Source: UA16 sp905478895 (lineage in GTDB: Bacteria > Bacteroidota > Bacteroidia > Flavobacteriales_D > Sanyastnellaceae). Taken from it: DNA of 64,000 bases. The translations under genes were made by a program, and so were the position numbers. The stretch is from the NCBI GenBank assembly GCA_943788495.1, contig CALSQO010000001.1:372001-436000 (forward strand). The letters run 5' to 3'. The notes under the pieces are model-generated. The model did not search any database, had not been told where the DNA came from, and saw only the letters and a program-made list of their open reading frames with translations. Positions 17,251 through 26,341 of this stretch are shown one piece after another; the stretch's first letter is position 1; every line of letters starts with the position of its first letter.

Positions 17251-19479
17251 TCATTCCTTGACAAATCGAATCGCTTCATAAGATTTTCCCGTTACGCGAA
17301 TTTGCAAATTGTACAAACCGGTCGGCAGTGTTCCGACATTGATAGCTTCGTTCCCAACGCCGCGCTGACGGTGGACGATTTTACCATTGACGCTGTAAAC
17401 ATGGGCTTCCCACGTTTCATCGTTTGGGAGACCCTTGATCTGCGCTGCTGTTCCAACGGGATTGGGAAATAGGGAGACTGTGTTGGCCTCAAATGCCTCT
17501 TCAACAACATTGGAAGCTGTGCTTTCGCAGATTTCGAAGTTCAACGTGCTTGGCGGTGCCATGGTCGTGCTTGTTTCGTCAATGACGACCTCGCCCGCTG
17601 GATTCTTCACGGTGTAGCCGCATTGCGTGGGGTAGGACACGGGCGAACTGACGAGGAAGTCGACTTCTCCTTCGTTGACCGTGACCATCACCGTTCGTTC
17701 CTCGAACGACTGGTAATCCGCGTATCCGTCTCCGTCAAAATCGGGGTTGAAGAAAATATTGGCCTCCAAACCCGATTCAGAATAGACGGCCATATTTCCT
17801 CCGTACCAGCCATCATAAGACTCGTCAGTGAACGTTACTTCGATGAGGCCGCAGGTCGGACTTTCTTCGCATGGATTCAATCCGTAGATGCTGATCGGCG
17901 GTGATGCGTAGCTGCTGTAGATCACAGTCCCGAATTGATCCTCAACTTCGAATCCGTGGTTTCCGCTCCAAAAGCCCCCCGCATCGCTGTAAATCACGTC
18001 GATTCGAGAACCATTGTTTACGGGTACCGAGAAAGATTCCGTTGTACCTGTTGTCATGGTTTCTGATGCGAGTAAGGTGCCATCCGAATAAACATTGATT
18101 GTTGAGCCTTCCCAACCTTCCGACCCATTCCCGAACGTTAACATGTTGATTTTCCACGCTCCGCAGGTGCCTTCTGGGTCGGGAAAGTCATAAGGCATCA
18201 CTTCACCCAAGGAATGCACCACGCCGTTGTACGCTAGCATGTCGGCTTGGATGATGGGGGCGGTGTTGGCTGCAATGCCTTCGGAGTCAATGGAGATTCC
18301 AATGTTTTCGTTGCCATATGAAGTCAAATTTTGGCCATTGAACAAATCATCCGATTCATAAACAGCCTCTACCAGATGCGCATAGAGGATGTCATCCATG
18401 AATTGGGAGGCGAGTAAGGCTTCTACGCTCTCGAAGCCATTGGCTTCCGCAAGTGCAAAAAAAGCGGCATCGGTGGGAGCGAATACCGTAAAAGGACCTT
18501 CGGCAGGCTCGTTGTCATTTAAAATGGGCTGACCGCGCAGCGCTTCATCCAAACCTTCGGCGAGGAGCGCTTGCTCTAGAATGGTGTGGTCTGGACTTTG
18601 GACGATGACGTCCCACGTAGTGGCGCCGGGGTAGCCGGCGGGAGCTAGGATGTGATCAATGACGTGAATGACACCATTGAATGCCGTGATATCAGGGTAG
18701 ATGATGTTGGCGTCGTCCACCATCGCACCGGCGTCGCCGATGGAAATGGTGACCGATTGGCCCTCCGCTGTCGGCAATGTCATGCCGTCTTCCAAGTCGC
18801 TCGCCATGTAAACTCCGGGGACGATGTGGTATGCCAACGCCGGAACCATATCGTAGAATGCGAGCATGTCGAACTGGCTTAAGTTCATCAATTCCATCAA
18901 GTCATTAACGGCTGCATCGGTCGGAACGAAAACGGTGTATCCTTCATTGCCCGAGAGGTCAACACCGCCCACCCAGCCGGTGTTACCTGGCTGTCCATTG
19001 ATGTAATTCGCACTGTAATATGTGGTGAACGCCCAGCAGGACTGCCAAGCGGCAAGGTTTTCCAATCCGCCACCTCCAGTGAAATCAGCCATCACATCCG
19101 CTAGCGTCTCGGCATCCACCACGATCGTCCCGGTCATGCCCAATTCAGGCTGTACCCCAATGGAAGAAGTGAACGTATAGACACCCGGCACGTCGAAAGT
19201 GACCGTGCCCATGCAGACGCCGTCGATGTTGCCTTCGGTTTCTTCCAAGAAAAAGGAAACCGGGTTGCTCTCATCCGTACCGTCAACATTATGCGTGCCT
19301 TCCGCGTTTACGAAGGCGACTGTTTGACCCACAGAGATAGTGAATGAGCTTGGAGTGAAAAAATAATCAGTCAAGAAGACCGTGGTGTCTGCCTCACATT
19401 GAGAATTAGCTCCCGTAGTGAACACGCTCAGCATTGAGGCCAGAAGGAGTTGGGGGAAGCGGCTTTTTAGAATCTTCAT
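17251..19479 (-). CDS. Cupredoxin-like / double fasciclin (FAS1) protein with T9SS tail
   Basis: 742 residues with signal peptide (LLLASMLSVFTTGANS). Residues ~28-122 form a plastocyanin-like barrel (FFTPSSFTISVGQTVAFVN, EGTHNV, GVYTFTSSIGVQPELGMTGTIVV). His63 and Met115 sit at ligand positions, but the Cys and second His of a blue-copper site are absent, so copper binding is doubtful. Two FAS1 domains follow (~125-285 and ~285-430), with the H1-type motifs YTVFVPTDAAVNDL and FTVFAPTDAAFFAL and the FNGVIHVIDHIL / YNGVVHSLGEVM ends. Beta-rich segments with a DFDGDGYADY motif follow, then a T9SS type A domain (VSLFPNPVGTAAQIKGL). FAS1 proteins mediate surface adhesion. Confidence 0.9.
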   Translation of the reverse strand: MKILKSRFPQLLLASMLSVFTTGANSQCEADTTVFLTDYFFTPSSFTISVGQTVAFVNAEGTHNVDGTDESNPVSFFLEETEGNIDGVCMGTVTFDVPGVYTFTSSIGVQPELGMTGTIVVDAETLADVMADFTGGGGLENLAAWQSCWAFTTYYSANYINGQPGNTGWVGGVDLSGNEGYTVFVPTDAAVNDLMELMNLSQFDMLAFYDMVPALAYHIVPGVYMASDLEDGMTLPTAEGQSVTISIGDAGAMVDDANIIYPDITAFNGVIHVIDHILAPAGYPGATTWDVIVQSPDHTILEQALLAEGLDEALRGQPILNDNEPAEGPFTVFAPTDAAFFALAEANGFESVEALLASQFMDDILYAHLVEAVYESDDLFNGQNLTSYGNENIGISIDSEGIAANTAPIIQADMLAYNGVVHSLGEVMPYDFPDPEGTCGAWKINMLTFGNGSEGWEGSTINVYSDGTLLASETMTTGTTESFSVPVNNGSRIDVIYSDAGGFWSGNHGFEVEDQFGTVIYSSYASPPISIYGLNPCEESPTCGLIEVTFTDESYDGWYGGNMAVYSESGLEANIFFNPDFDGDGYADYQSFEERTVMVTVNEGEVDFLVSSPVSYPTQCGYTVKNPAGEVVIDETSTTMAPPSTLNFEICESTASNVVEEAFEANTVSLFPNPVGTAAQIKGLPNDETWEAHVYSVNGKIVHRQRGVGNEAINVGTLPTGLYNLQIRVTGKSYEAIRFVKE

Positions 19480-19637
19480 TTCGTTTTTTTTGTTAATACC
19501 AATTGCTTCGGCTTGATGTGACCGTCGAGCACGAATCTTTTGCGTGATATGGTATGAATAACAGCAAAGAGGGTATAAAGTTTATCACAGCCTCGGCTGG
19601 TGCGAAGGAGTTTTGCATCACTCCCTCATTTAAGCGC

Positions 19638-19668
19638 AAAAAAAAAGACCGCTCCAGGAGCGGTCTTT
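19638..19668 (-). terminator. Rho-independent terminator
   Basis: Arms AAAGACCGCT (19644-19653) and AGCGGTCTTT (19659-19668). Read leftward it is followed by a long T run (plus-strand A run 19638-19646). It ends the small membrane-protein gene. The rest of 19480-19637 holds no recognisable gene. Confidence 0.85.
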
Positions 19669-19686
19669 CTTATAAAGGTGATGGAT

Positions 19687-20079
19687 TTATTTCGCCTTTA
19701 TGAGGCCAAATATGGCGAGTGCAAAAGCAAGAATGTCAGGAGCCGCCATTTCTACGCTAAAGTCCATGACTGAGGCATTTGTGAACACAGTAAAGAATAA
19801 AGTGAGCAGAACCCCTGAGCCAATGATGTAGGCGATGAGTGCATTTTTGGCAGTTTCCAAGGCACAGGATCGTATCATGATCAGGGTAAGACCTACCATG
19901 AGAAGGGCAGGGGAAAGCCCGTAGTGAAACATGGTCGCCATTTCAAGCAATTCGGGCGTCTCAGTTGCTCGGGTTTCACCCACCATTTGCAAGGCCATCG
20001 TTTCGGGTGCAAAAAGCATCATGAGGCCCATCAAAGCGTTGTAAGCTCCGAGGATGGTTAATGTCAGAGAAGTTTTCAT
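19687..20079 (-). CDS. Four-helix membrane protein of unknown function
   Basis: 130 residues from the ATG at 20079. The upstream in-frame extension to 20166 is polar and unlikely to be translated. Four hydrophobic helices are visible: SLTLTILGAYNALMGLMMLF, GLSPALLMVGLTLIMI, NALIAYIIGSGVLLTLFFTVF and DILAFALAIFGLI. It is an integral inner-membrane protein similar in size and layout to small DUF-type membrane proteins. I cannot assign a family. It is divergent from trmL. Confidence 0.7.
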   Translation of the reverse strand: MKTSLTLTILGAYNALMGLMMLFAPETMALQMVGETRATETPELLEMATMFHYGLSPALLMVGLTLIMIRSCALETAKNALIAYIIGSGVLLTLFFTVFTNASVMDFSVEMAAPDILAFALAIFGLIKAK

Positions 20080-20198
20080 TGTGTTAGAGGGGTTAGTTGA
20101 TTTCCTCGAAAAGTATTGAAGGCTACTCATAAAACAATGGGTATGACTGGCTTTTAGTACCTTCATAGCTGAATAGAATCGAACAAATCAAGCGTCAA

Positions 20199-20657
20199 AT
20201 GGGATTCAATATTGTACTTGTAGAGCCAGAGATCCCCAACAATACGGGCAATATTGGGCGGCTGAGCTTAGCTTCCGGTTCGACATTGCATTTGATTGAA
20301 CCGTTTGGGTTTGAGCTTTCGGATAGCCGCCTCAAACGAGCGGGGTTGGATTATTGGCAGCACCTCGATGTCCGGATATACGAGAGCCTCGAATCTTTCA
20401 TGTCCGTGCACGAGGACGCTCACTTTGCCTTTCTATCCAGCCACGGGACGAAACCGCATTATGACATCGATTACAAGGACAACATGTTTTTTGTTTTTGG
20501 CAAAGAGTCCGTGGGTTTGCCGAAAGATTTGCTGTCTCATAATACTGATCGGTTGTTTCGAATCCCAATTTCGAGCAATCACATTCGGAGTCTGAACATA
20601 GCGAATGCCGTGAGCATAATCGTATACGATGGGCTGCGAAGTTTGAGGAAAGTCTAG
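20199..20657 (+). CDS. trmL: tRNA (cytidine/uridine-34 2'-O-) methyltransferase TrmL
   Basis: 152 residues, the typical full length. SPOUT-fold motifs are complete: VLVEPEIPNNTGNIGRL (motif 1), FFVFGKESVGLPKDLL (motif 2) and RIPISSNHIRSLNIANAVSIIVYD (motif 3, the knotted SAM-binding loop). It methylates the ribose at the wobble position of tRNA-Leu isoacceptors in the cytoplasm. It is a housekeeping gene standing alone among secreted-protein genes, convergent with the phosphodiesterase. Confidence 0.95.
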   Translation: MGFNIVLVEPEIPNNTGNIGRLSLASGSTLHLIEPFGFELSDSRLKRAGLDYWQHLDVRIYESLESFMSVHEDAHFAFLSSHGTKPHYDIDYKDNMFFVFGKESVGLPKDLLSHNTDRLFRIPISSNHIRSLNIANAVSIIVYDGLRSLRKV

Positions 20658-20685
20658 GAAGCGTTCAGCAATTTTAGGCGACCTT

Positions 20686-22548
20686 TTATTGTCGGATCCA
20701 TCGCAGGGTTCGCTGTTCTTTTCCGTCCACGATTCGGATGAGGTATACCCCCCGACTGGAGGTGTGCGGGGCGATGTGGGTGGAAGCTCCGGGCTGAGCA
20801 CGATGAATGCTTTGTCCGTTGGGGCCAAAAACTTCAATGGTCGAATGTGGGGGTAGACCAGTGATTTGAAAGGCTTCGGTTCCTGGATTGGGGAACACCG
20901 TGGTTTTCAATGTTTCCCGACTCACGCCTGCTAAGTCGACGCTGTTGCAACCGTTGACCCATGAGATTCCATCAAGATTCCAGGCAGGGTCCAAGTCAAT
21001 GCACATGTGATCCAACGCTGTTACTGCGACGTCGACAATGCGCGGTGTATTGCTATAATCAAAGATGATGAGCGATTCGGGCTGCTGCCACTCGGCACCC
21101 TGCAAAATTCCATCGAGTTGACTACTGGTATTGTTGCTCACCTCAAGACCGGCACCCTCTGTGAGGGTCCAGTGGGCCTGCAATGCCTCCCAATCGGGGT
21201 GATTGGCATCCAATGCGCTGCAATGCCAATTGGATATCGACTCTTCCGGCAAGACACCGTGCCAAAAACGAACCTCGGCAATGGCTCCGGTGTAGCTGTA
21301 GGCTCCAAGTATATCGGATCCGAAAAACCAGCCACTGCCCACATCAATGGCTCCAACGTTGGAGATGTCCTCTTCATTTGAGAAGACGCCATCCGTGTAC
21401 AACCGCATCATGCCATCGCGGTCAAAAGAACAGGAAAGCGTATGCCATTGCCCATCAGAAATACCAGCCGCTCCGTTCGCGTCAGCGCGCTCATTGCCAT
21501 CGCCAATGTTCACTTTCCAAGCGGGTCCGCCGGGGTACTCAAAAGAGAATACAAAGCCCGGGTTTAGGCCTGAGTTCCAATCTTTGTTTCCAATGATGGC
21601 AACGTCCGGCGTGGCCTCGGTGCGGATGCGCACCTCAAGGGTAAAGTCTTGGTCTGATCCCAGCTGAAGTTCTGTGGCATCGGGGATGTGGACCGCATCG
21701 CCATTGCCCCCAAAACGAAGTTCAGCCGCTCCTGGTGCGATGCAATTGACTGCCGGATCCAAAACATCCAATGTGTCTTTGACGATTACTTCGTTTTCAA
21801 CGCTCGCCCCACTGGCAATGAAAAATATGGTTTCTTCCTCGATGGTGGTTCCGCCGTGGTTCACGCCAATTCCGCCGTGATCGGTGGACAACAAGACCAG
21901 CCAGTTTTCTGTCGCATAATTGGGGCGATTGGTCAAAGCCGAGACGACCTGTGCCACGTAATTATCCGTCGTCTCAATGGCTCCGATGTACTGAGCAACT
22001 TCAGGGCTGAAGCCGTATCCGTGTCCGTTGATGTCCACATCGTCAAAATGGAGAAATAGGGCGTGAGGATTGCCGCTTTGTAAAATGCTCACTGCAGCAT
22101 TCGCCACGCCGGCGTCCGTATCCACGTTCAATGCGTCATCGACATCGTCTCCAAGGATGTAGTCGTTGATGGGCGCCCAATGGCAAATCGAATGGGTGTT
22201 GAGGTTGGGATTTTCGGATTCAAGTCGTTTCATGAAGGAGGGGAACCCGTCAAAATTGCTCCCAGTGAAATTGTTGCTCGTCACTCCATGTGAATCGGAC
22301 CAAACGCCGCACATCATCGCCGACCAGCCGGGTCCACTGTAGGTGATGTCATTGTTCAAAGCATCGGGGCTAAAGAGTCCATCTGCAATCAAGGCGTCAA
22401 TGGCGGGAGTGTTTGCTGCTTCTAGGCAATCGGAACGCAATCCATCAATCCCAATGATCAATACGCGAGACTCATTGGTTTGGCCAAAAGCAGGATTCCA
22501 ATTGAGTCCGGCTGCAGCAGCGAGTGTGAGGAGTAGGGTGTTTTTCAT
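20686..22548 (-). CDS. T9SS-exported alkaline phosphatase-superfamily phosphodiesterase with LamG-like domain
   Basis: 620 residues from the ATG at 22548, giving a signal peptide (NTLLLTLAAAAGLNWNPAFGQ). The catalytic domain (~25-275) has the metal-site motifs of type I phosphodiesterases/nucleotide pyrophosphatases: IIGIDGLRSD, the nucleophile region YSGPGWSAMMCG, FDDVDINGHGYG and LSTDHGGIGVNHGG. A concanavalin/LamG-like domain follows (DFTLEVRIRTEATPD, GQWHTLSCSFDRDG, GAIAEVRFWHG). The C-terminal T9SS type A domain contains VFPNPGTEAFQITGLP. It is probably a surface or extracellular phosphodiesterase, with the LamG-like domain binding its target. Confidence 0.88.
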   Translation of the reverse strand: MKNTLLLTLAAAAGLNWNPAFGQTNESRVLIIGIDGLRSDCLEAANTPAIDALIADGLFSPDALNNDITYSGPGWSAMMCGVWSDSHGVTSNNFTGSNFDGFPSFMKRLESENPNLNTHSICHWAPINDYILGDDVDDALNVDTDAGVANAAVSILQSGNPHALFLHFDDVDINGHGYGFSPEVAQYIGAIETTDNYVAQVVSALTNRPNYATENWLVLLSTDHGGIGVNHGGTTIEEETIFFIASGASVENEVIVKDTLDVLDPAVNCIAPGAAELRFGGNGDAVHIPDATELQLGSDQDFTLEVRIRTEATPDVAIIGNKDWNSGLNPGFVFSFEYPGGPAWKVNIGDGNERADANGAAGISDGQWHTLSCSFDRDGMMRLYTDGVFSNEEDISNVGAIDVGSGWFFGSDILGAYSYTGAIAEVRFWHGVLPEESISNWHCSALDANHPDWEALQAHWTLTEGAGLEVSNNTSSQLDGILQGAEWQQPESLIIFDYSNTPRIVDVAVTALDHMCIDLDPAWNLDGISWVNGCNSVDLAGVSRETLKTTVFPNPGTEAFQITGLPPHSTIEVFGPNGQSIHRAQPGASTHIAPHTSSRGVYLIRIVDGKEQRTLRWIRQ

Positions 22549-22668
22549 GATGAATCTTTTTACCGCGCAGAAGGCCAATATAGAACAGGAATTTTTCTCT
22601 GGAATTGATGACCCAAACGCTAGTGGTCGTGATAAGTTGGGCGTGCAGCGCATCGAAAAATGAGGCAA

Positions 22669-22696
22669 TAAAAAAGGGCAGCATGCGCCGCCCTTT
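22669..22696 (-). terminator. Rho-independent terminator
   Basis: Arms AAAGGGC (22673-22679) and GCCCTTT (22690-22696), followed leftward by a T run. It ends the Bor-like lipoprotein gene. Confidence 0.8.
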
Positions 22697-22716
22697 GGTG
22701 CGAACGTAATTCGGTC

Positions 22717-22998
22717 TTATTTCGTAACCGTTGTTGTTGTCGGGCAGTAGATGCCAAAGGTCAGGCTGTTGATCAAACCGTCGATGAAAGTATGCGAGGT
22801 TGTAACCGCGTAGTTTTCGCTTCCACCAGACATGGTGTGAGGGTTCGATGTCGCAATTGGAACCAAACCAAGGACGACAAAGTGGTTTTTCTGTTTGATT
22901 TGCACACCTGTTTGAGGGCCATTGCCAACCAAATACGAATGTGTGTAGCACGAAGAAAGCATTAAGGCCATTGCGCCCAAAAAGAGAATCTTTTTCAT
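22717..22998 (-). CDS. Bor/Iss-like lipoprotein
   Basis: 93 residues with a lipoprotein signal (ILFLGAMALMLSSC; Cys17). The body resembles the phage lambda Bor/Iss family: QKNHFVVLGLVPIA corresponds to the HHFFVSGIG strand. GGSENYAVTTSHTFIDGLIN plus LTFGIYCPTTTTV corresponds to Bor GGAENVVKTETQQTFVNGLLGFITLGIYTP (from memory). Bor is an outer-membrane lipoprotein linked to serum resistance in enterobacteria. In this organism the role is unknown. It stands alone with its own terminator, and no phage genes are nearby. A longer overlapping frame (22472-23041) in another phase is a shadow. Confidence 0.7.
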   Translation of the reverse strand: MKKILFLGAMALMLSSCYTHSYLVGNGPQTGVQIKQKNHFVVLGLVPIATSNPHTMSGGSENYAVTTSHTFIDGLINSLTFGIYCPTTTTVTK

Positions 22999-22999
22999 G

Positions 23000-23240
23000 A
23001 TGAAATTTATGTTGTTTGCGCAACTTAGGACAATATTTCAAGTTGTTGGTGCACCCTTTGATGAATTTCTTAACATCCTGCCGTAGAGCGTATACTGCGC
23101 TGGCTTCGTTCGTTTAAACTACATCTGAGACAGGTTGTCCATCGCTGCGCGGGATGGTCATCACTACCAAGGAAATTGCCTGAAAAGGTTGAGTTTGATT
23201 GAAAATGTTGGTCTTGCGGTTCGGGCAATCAAGCATTCAC
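23000..23240. other. Intergenic region without recognised gene
   Basis: About 240 nt between the Bor-like start and the CotH stop. No open frame with a plausible product, no clear terminator and no good TAnnTTTG element was seen here. Confidence 0.5.
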
Positions 23241-25829
23241 TTATGAGCACGTTTCGCTGTAGTACGAGAGCAAAAAGAGAAGGTCTGAAACACTCACGAG
23301 TCCATCATCATTGAGGTCCGCTGTGCACTCCGTGGTGCACCCAAATTCTGCGAGCAGAAACAAAACATCAGCCACAGTCACGGCCAAGTCGCCGTTGATG
23401 TCTCCGGGGCAAGCACAGGGTTCGCACGTTCCGTTGTCGTAGTTGGCATCGGGATTAAAATTGCACGCAGTAGTGGCGGTGCAGCCCGCTTCGCAATCGC
23501 CAAGAATGTTGATGTCCAGCCAATCGAGGCGGCCATCAATCCAATCGCGCATGAAATCCAACTCTTCCTCGTAGGTGTCGCCCACGAAAGCGTTGGGCCA
23601 AACCCATTGCCCGAGTCGCGGCCAGCGTGCGTGGTCGCGTGCGCTGGCGTCTTCCAGCAATGTGGCTAACGAGTCAATGGTACTGTGGATGCTTTCATTG
23701 CTCCAAGCATCCGATCGGTATTCTTCCCAACGGCACCGCGTCAAGTCACGGTAGGTGGGGTCTTCCAACATTCTCTCCCACCAAAAAGGGTTGGTATTGC
23801 CACAGTCGGTATTTACTTCAAAACCTTCTGTCATGGCAGCTTCGCAGTAGTTAGCGTTGCCCAGGCTGAGGTTGTAATCCCACCAGGGGCCCATGACAAT
23901 TTTGCCTCCGTTTGAATCCTTCTGTTTGTAGAAATACGTGCTCAGCCGGTAACCATCGATGTTCTTGGATAACTCATTGATCAAGTACAGATCAATGAAG
24001 GAATAAACATCAATGAAGGGCGCATAGCCAAGTTCAGGATCGGTAAAATTGGGTCCAGCAAGGGCATCTTCAAAAGCGGTAATGTGGTCTTCGATGTATG
24101 CAATCTGAGGCGCATTGAGTTCATCAATCTCCGGTTTGTGAAACTGAATGTAAAGATTGTCTCCTGCTACCGTGGAGTAGGGGGATTGCCATCCACCACT
24201 GAAGTCCCCTGTGAATTTGTCAATCTTCAGGATGTAACCACCCGTGAGTTCATTGCCTTCGATGTCCTCCGGCAAAAGGGTGGCGATGTCCACACGGTTT
24301 TCGTCACGCTTGATGTTTTCCATCAGCATATAAACCCCTTGGTAGTCGCCATTGATGAAAAGCTCACAATAGCGACGTCGCGGGGTATAACGGTTCAGTT
24401 TTTCGCCCAGTTCAAATACCACAGCATTGCGCATCAATGTCTTGTCCGTGTATGGGCCATGAAGGATCCAATCATTTTCTTCAGGCATGCCGAGCAACGA
24501 TACGTTGTTGTTTTGCCCCTCTGCGTCTTGGGTTTCCAGCGCATACGACTTCTTCGGAAACATTTGCGATGAAGACCCACGGATTTCGATGGAAATGAGG
24601 CCGTCGTAATCGTTCGGGGCATCGCTGATTTGATTGAAGCCAGAGGAGTTATTGATGATGCCCATGTGGGCGACAATGCGCGGGTCATCTAAAATGGGTT
24701 CATCTGATGTCAGCACTACGATGGGAAGGTCGGATTCTCCGAAAAAGACGCAGGAGCCATCATCTTCAGTGGCTGCGGGGACGTAATTCAGGGCATCCAA
24801 ATTTGTGCAACCGGTCACAGCAGCGCAAGAGCCATCGGTGGTACACTGCCCAAAACACGTGCTGACTGAAGTGTCACCGACAATGTTGTCGAGCATGCGG
24901 TCGTTGTAATTTTCGGGGTGAGCGCACTCCAAACCTGCGATGTTTTCTTTGCAGCTCCAGTCCAAGCAGTTGCCATTGAGAAAAGTGTAGTATCCCGTGA
25001 AACCATTCGGTACAGGAATGGTCACAGTCCAAATTCCGTCTCCATCTGCATCGGTCATGGGATGGTCCCCGGCCACGCCAAAGAAACTTCCTCCTGCAAC
25101 AAAAACGCCTGTTGGTGATACGGCTTCATTGGCCATATTCAGGTTGAACGTGACGTCATGAATTTCTCCATTCGATGGGTTGTGCCATGGAGGAGCGGAT
25201 TCTAAGCCCAGCCCAGCCTCATTGGTTCCTACCAATAAGAAGGGACGAGCAGTCAAATCTGATGAGGTTGGATTCACATTGTGCAGTTCGATTGCCAAGG
25301 TGTTGTCACCTTCGATCAGTAGATTGGGAAAGTCAAACTCGAATGTTGGGGGAATCCCGCCGGAATACAATACCGCCTCGTGGTCGGTGGTGAGGTTTTG
25401 ATTCCAAGCGATGAATTCGCCGGGTTGACCTGTATTGCCCCGGGCAATTTCGATTCCGTTCAAATAGGCCACGAAACCGTCGTCATAGTCCATCAAAAAA
25501 TCCACGTCCAACCACGAATCAAGTTCTTGCACGGAGAAGGTGTGGCGCAGATAAAGCGACGGTGTAGAGGAGACCAGAGTGGCATCATCACCATCGCCGT
25601 ACCCAAAACCTGAAGGGCCTTCAGGCCAGAGAGAATCGTCAAATTCTTGCTCAATCCAATCTGCCGCGGGCTGTCCTGTGGGAACCAAGTAGTGCCACGA
25701 CGTGCCATCAAGAACAGCGGATTCCCAATGATGGATGTCATCTTGGGCCTGTGTGGAAAAGGCAAACGCGATTGCAAGCCACAGAATTCCGAGTGGCTTC
25801 AATCGAAAACAGAATAGCATCCTCGTCAT
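23241..25829 (-). CDS. CotH-kinase-family surface protein with double dockerin-like tail
   Basis: 862 residues with a signal peptide (LWLAIAFAFSTQA). Residues ~30-200 form a galactose-binding-like domain (WPEGPSGFGYGDGDDATLV...YLRHTF, NGIEIARGN). A Cys module then has the form GCTNLDALNYVPAATEDDGSC. The CotH domain (~355-735) includes FPKKSYALET, NDWILHGPYTDKTLMRNAV, CELFINGDYQGVYMLMENI, GGYILKIDK and MGPWWDYNLSLG. CotH proteins are atypical kinases or cross-linkers of secreted proteins. A second Cys module (GCTATTACNFNPDANYDNGTC) precedes two dockerin-like repeats at the C-terminus (DINGDLAVTVADVLFLLAEF; DLNDDGLVSVSDLLFLLSYY). There is no T9SS PNP domain. A second, larger CotH protein lies at 30240. 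Confidence 0.9.
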   Translation of the reverse strand: MTRMLFCFRLKPLGILWLAIAFAFSTQAQDDIHHWESAVLDGTSWHYLVPTGQPAADWIEQEFDDSLWPEGPSGFGYGDGDDATLVSSTPSLYLRHTFSVQELDSWLDVDFLMDYDDGFVAYLNGIEIARGNTGQPGEFIAWNQNLTTDHEAVLYSGGIPPTFEFDFPNLLIEGDNTLAIELHNVNPTSSDLTARPFLLVGTNEAGLGLESAPPWHNPSNGEIHDVTFNLNMANEAVSPTGVFVAGGSFFGVAGDHPMTDADGDGIWTVTIPVPNGFTGYYTFLNGNCLDWSCKENIAGLECAHPENYNDRMLDNIVGDTSVSTCFGQCTTDGSCAAVTGCTNLDALNYVPAATEDDGSCVFFGESDLPIVVLTSDEPILDDPRIVAHMGIINNSSGFNQISDAPNDYDGLISIEIRGSSSQMFPKKSYALETQDAEGQNNNVSLLGMPEENDWILHGPYTDKTLMRNAVVFELGEKLNRYTPRRRYCELFINGDYQGVYMLMENIKRDENRVDIATLLPEDIEGNELTGGYILKIDKFTGDFSGGWQSPYSTVAGDNLYIQFHKPEIDELNAPQIAYIEDHITAFEDALAGPNFTDPELGYAPFIDVYSFIDLYLINELSKNIDGYRLSTYFYKQKDSNGGKIVMGPWWDYNLSLGNANYCEAAMTEGFEVNTDCGNTNPFWWERMLEDPTYRDLTRCRWEEYRSDAWSNESIHSTIDSLATLLEDASARDHARWPRLGQWVWPNAFVGDTYEEELDFMRDWIDGRLDWLDINILGDCEAGCTATTACNFNPDANYDNGTCEPCACPGDINGDLAVTVADVLFLLAEFGCTTECTADLNDDGLVSVSDLLFLLSYYSETCS

Positions 25830-25887
25830 TCCCTAAAGATAAAATAGGAAAGCATTGTAGTGTTAATTCTTGCGGCTTTTTAGCTGA

Positions 25888-25900
25888 GTTTCATTGAAAC
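25888..25900. promoter_or_regulatory. Perfect palindrome upstream of the TonB-receptor operon
   Basis: GTTTCATTGAAAC is a 6+1+6 inverted repeat ending 19 nt before the ATG at 25920. Position and symmetry fit an operator for a dimeric repressor of the operon, or for either gene of this divergent pair. No consensus was checked. Confidence 0.35.
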
Positions 25901-25919
25901 TTGTTTTCTTTGCCGTCCA

Positions 25920-26303
25920 ATGCAAAGCGTCTCCGTGATATCGCGCCTTTTCAGCTCCTTGGGATTGTTCCTGTGGATTGCTGTCATGGGCCTGCAGAGT
26001 TTTCACGGTTGGTCACATCATATCGCCCACCATGGTTCTGCCGGTGATCCTAACATACATTGTGATCACCACCATGAGCATGTAAAAATCGTTCTTCCCG
26101 ATGGCGAGGCCATTGCGTCGGATGAGGCGTGTGAACTTTGCGATTGGGATTGGTTGCCTGCTGGCTCTATTGACGCGAAAGCGTTGCAGAAGTCTGCCAA
26201 GCAATGGTGCCAGCTCCTGAAAGACGGTGCGGTGGAACCGGGACACTGTCCCAATCATTGCTATCGAACAGAGAGCCACAGGGGGCCGCCTTCGAACGGG
26301 TGA
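25920..26303 (+). CDS. His/Cys-rich exported protein preceding a TonB receptor
   Basis: 127 residues. An N-terminal hydrophobic helix (SLGLFLWIAVMGLQSF) is followed by a strikingly His-rich stretch: HGWSHHIAHHG, then HCDHHHEHVKI. Cys pairs (ACELCDWDW, GHCPNHC) come after. This composition suits binding of zinc, copper or another soft metal in the periplasm. It begins a same-strand set with the TonB receptor (38 nt downstream) and a lipoprotein. I do not know a firm family name; it resembles small His/Cys-rich leader proteins of Bacteroidota metal loci. Confidence 0.65.
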   Translation: MQSVSVISRLFSSLGLFLWIAVMGLQSFHGWSHHIAHHGSAGDPNIHCDHHHEHVKIVLPDGEAIASDEACELCDWDWLPAGSIDAKALQKSAKQWCQLLKDGAVEPGHCPNHCYRTESHRGPPSNG

Positions 26304-26341
26304 ATTGATTTCCTTTTTTACTCATTTCTCTTCCCGTTTTT

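Noticed and set aside
22472..23041. 189-residue frame on the minus strand overlapping the Bor-like gene
   Set aside because: It has no signal, no domain and unlikely composition, and it covers two real genes in another phase.
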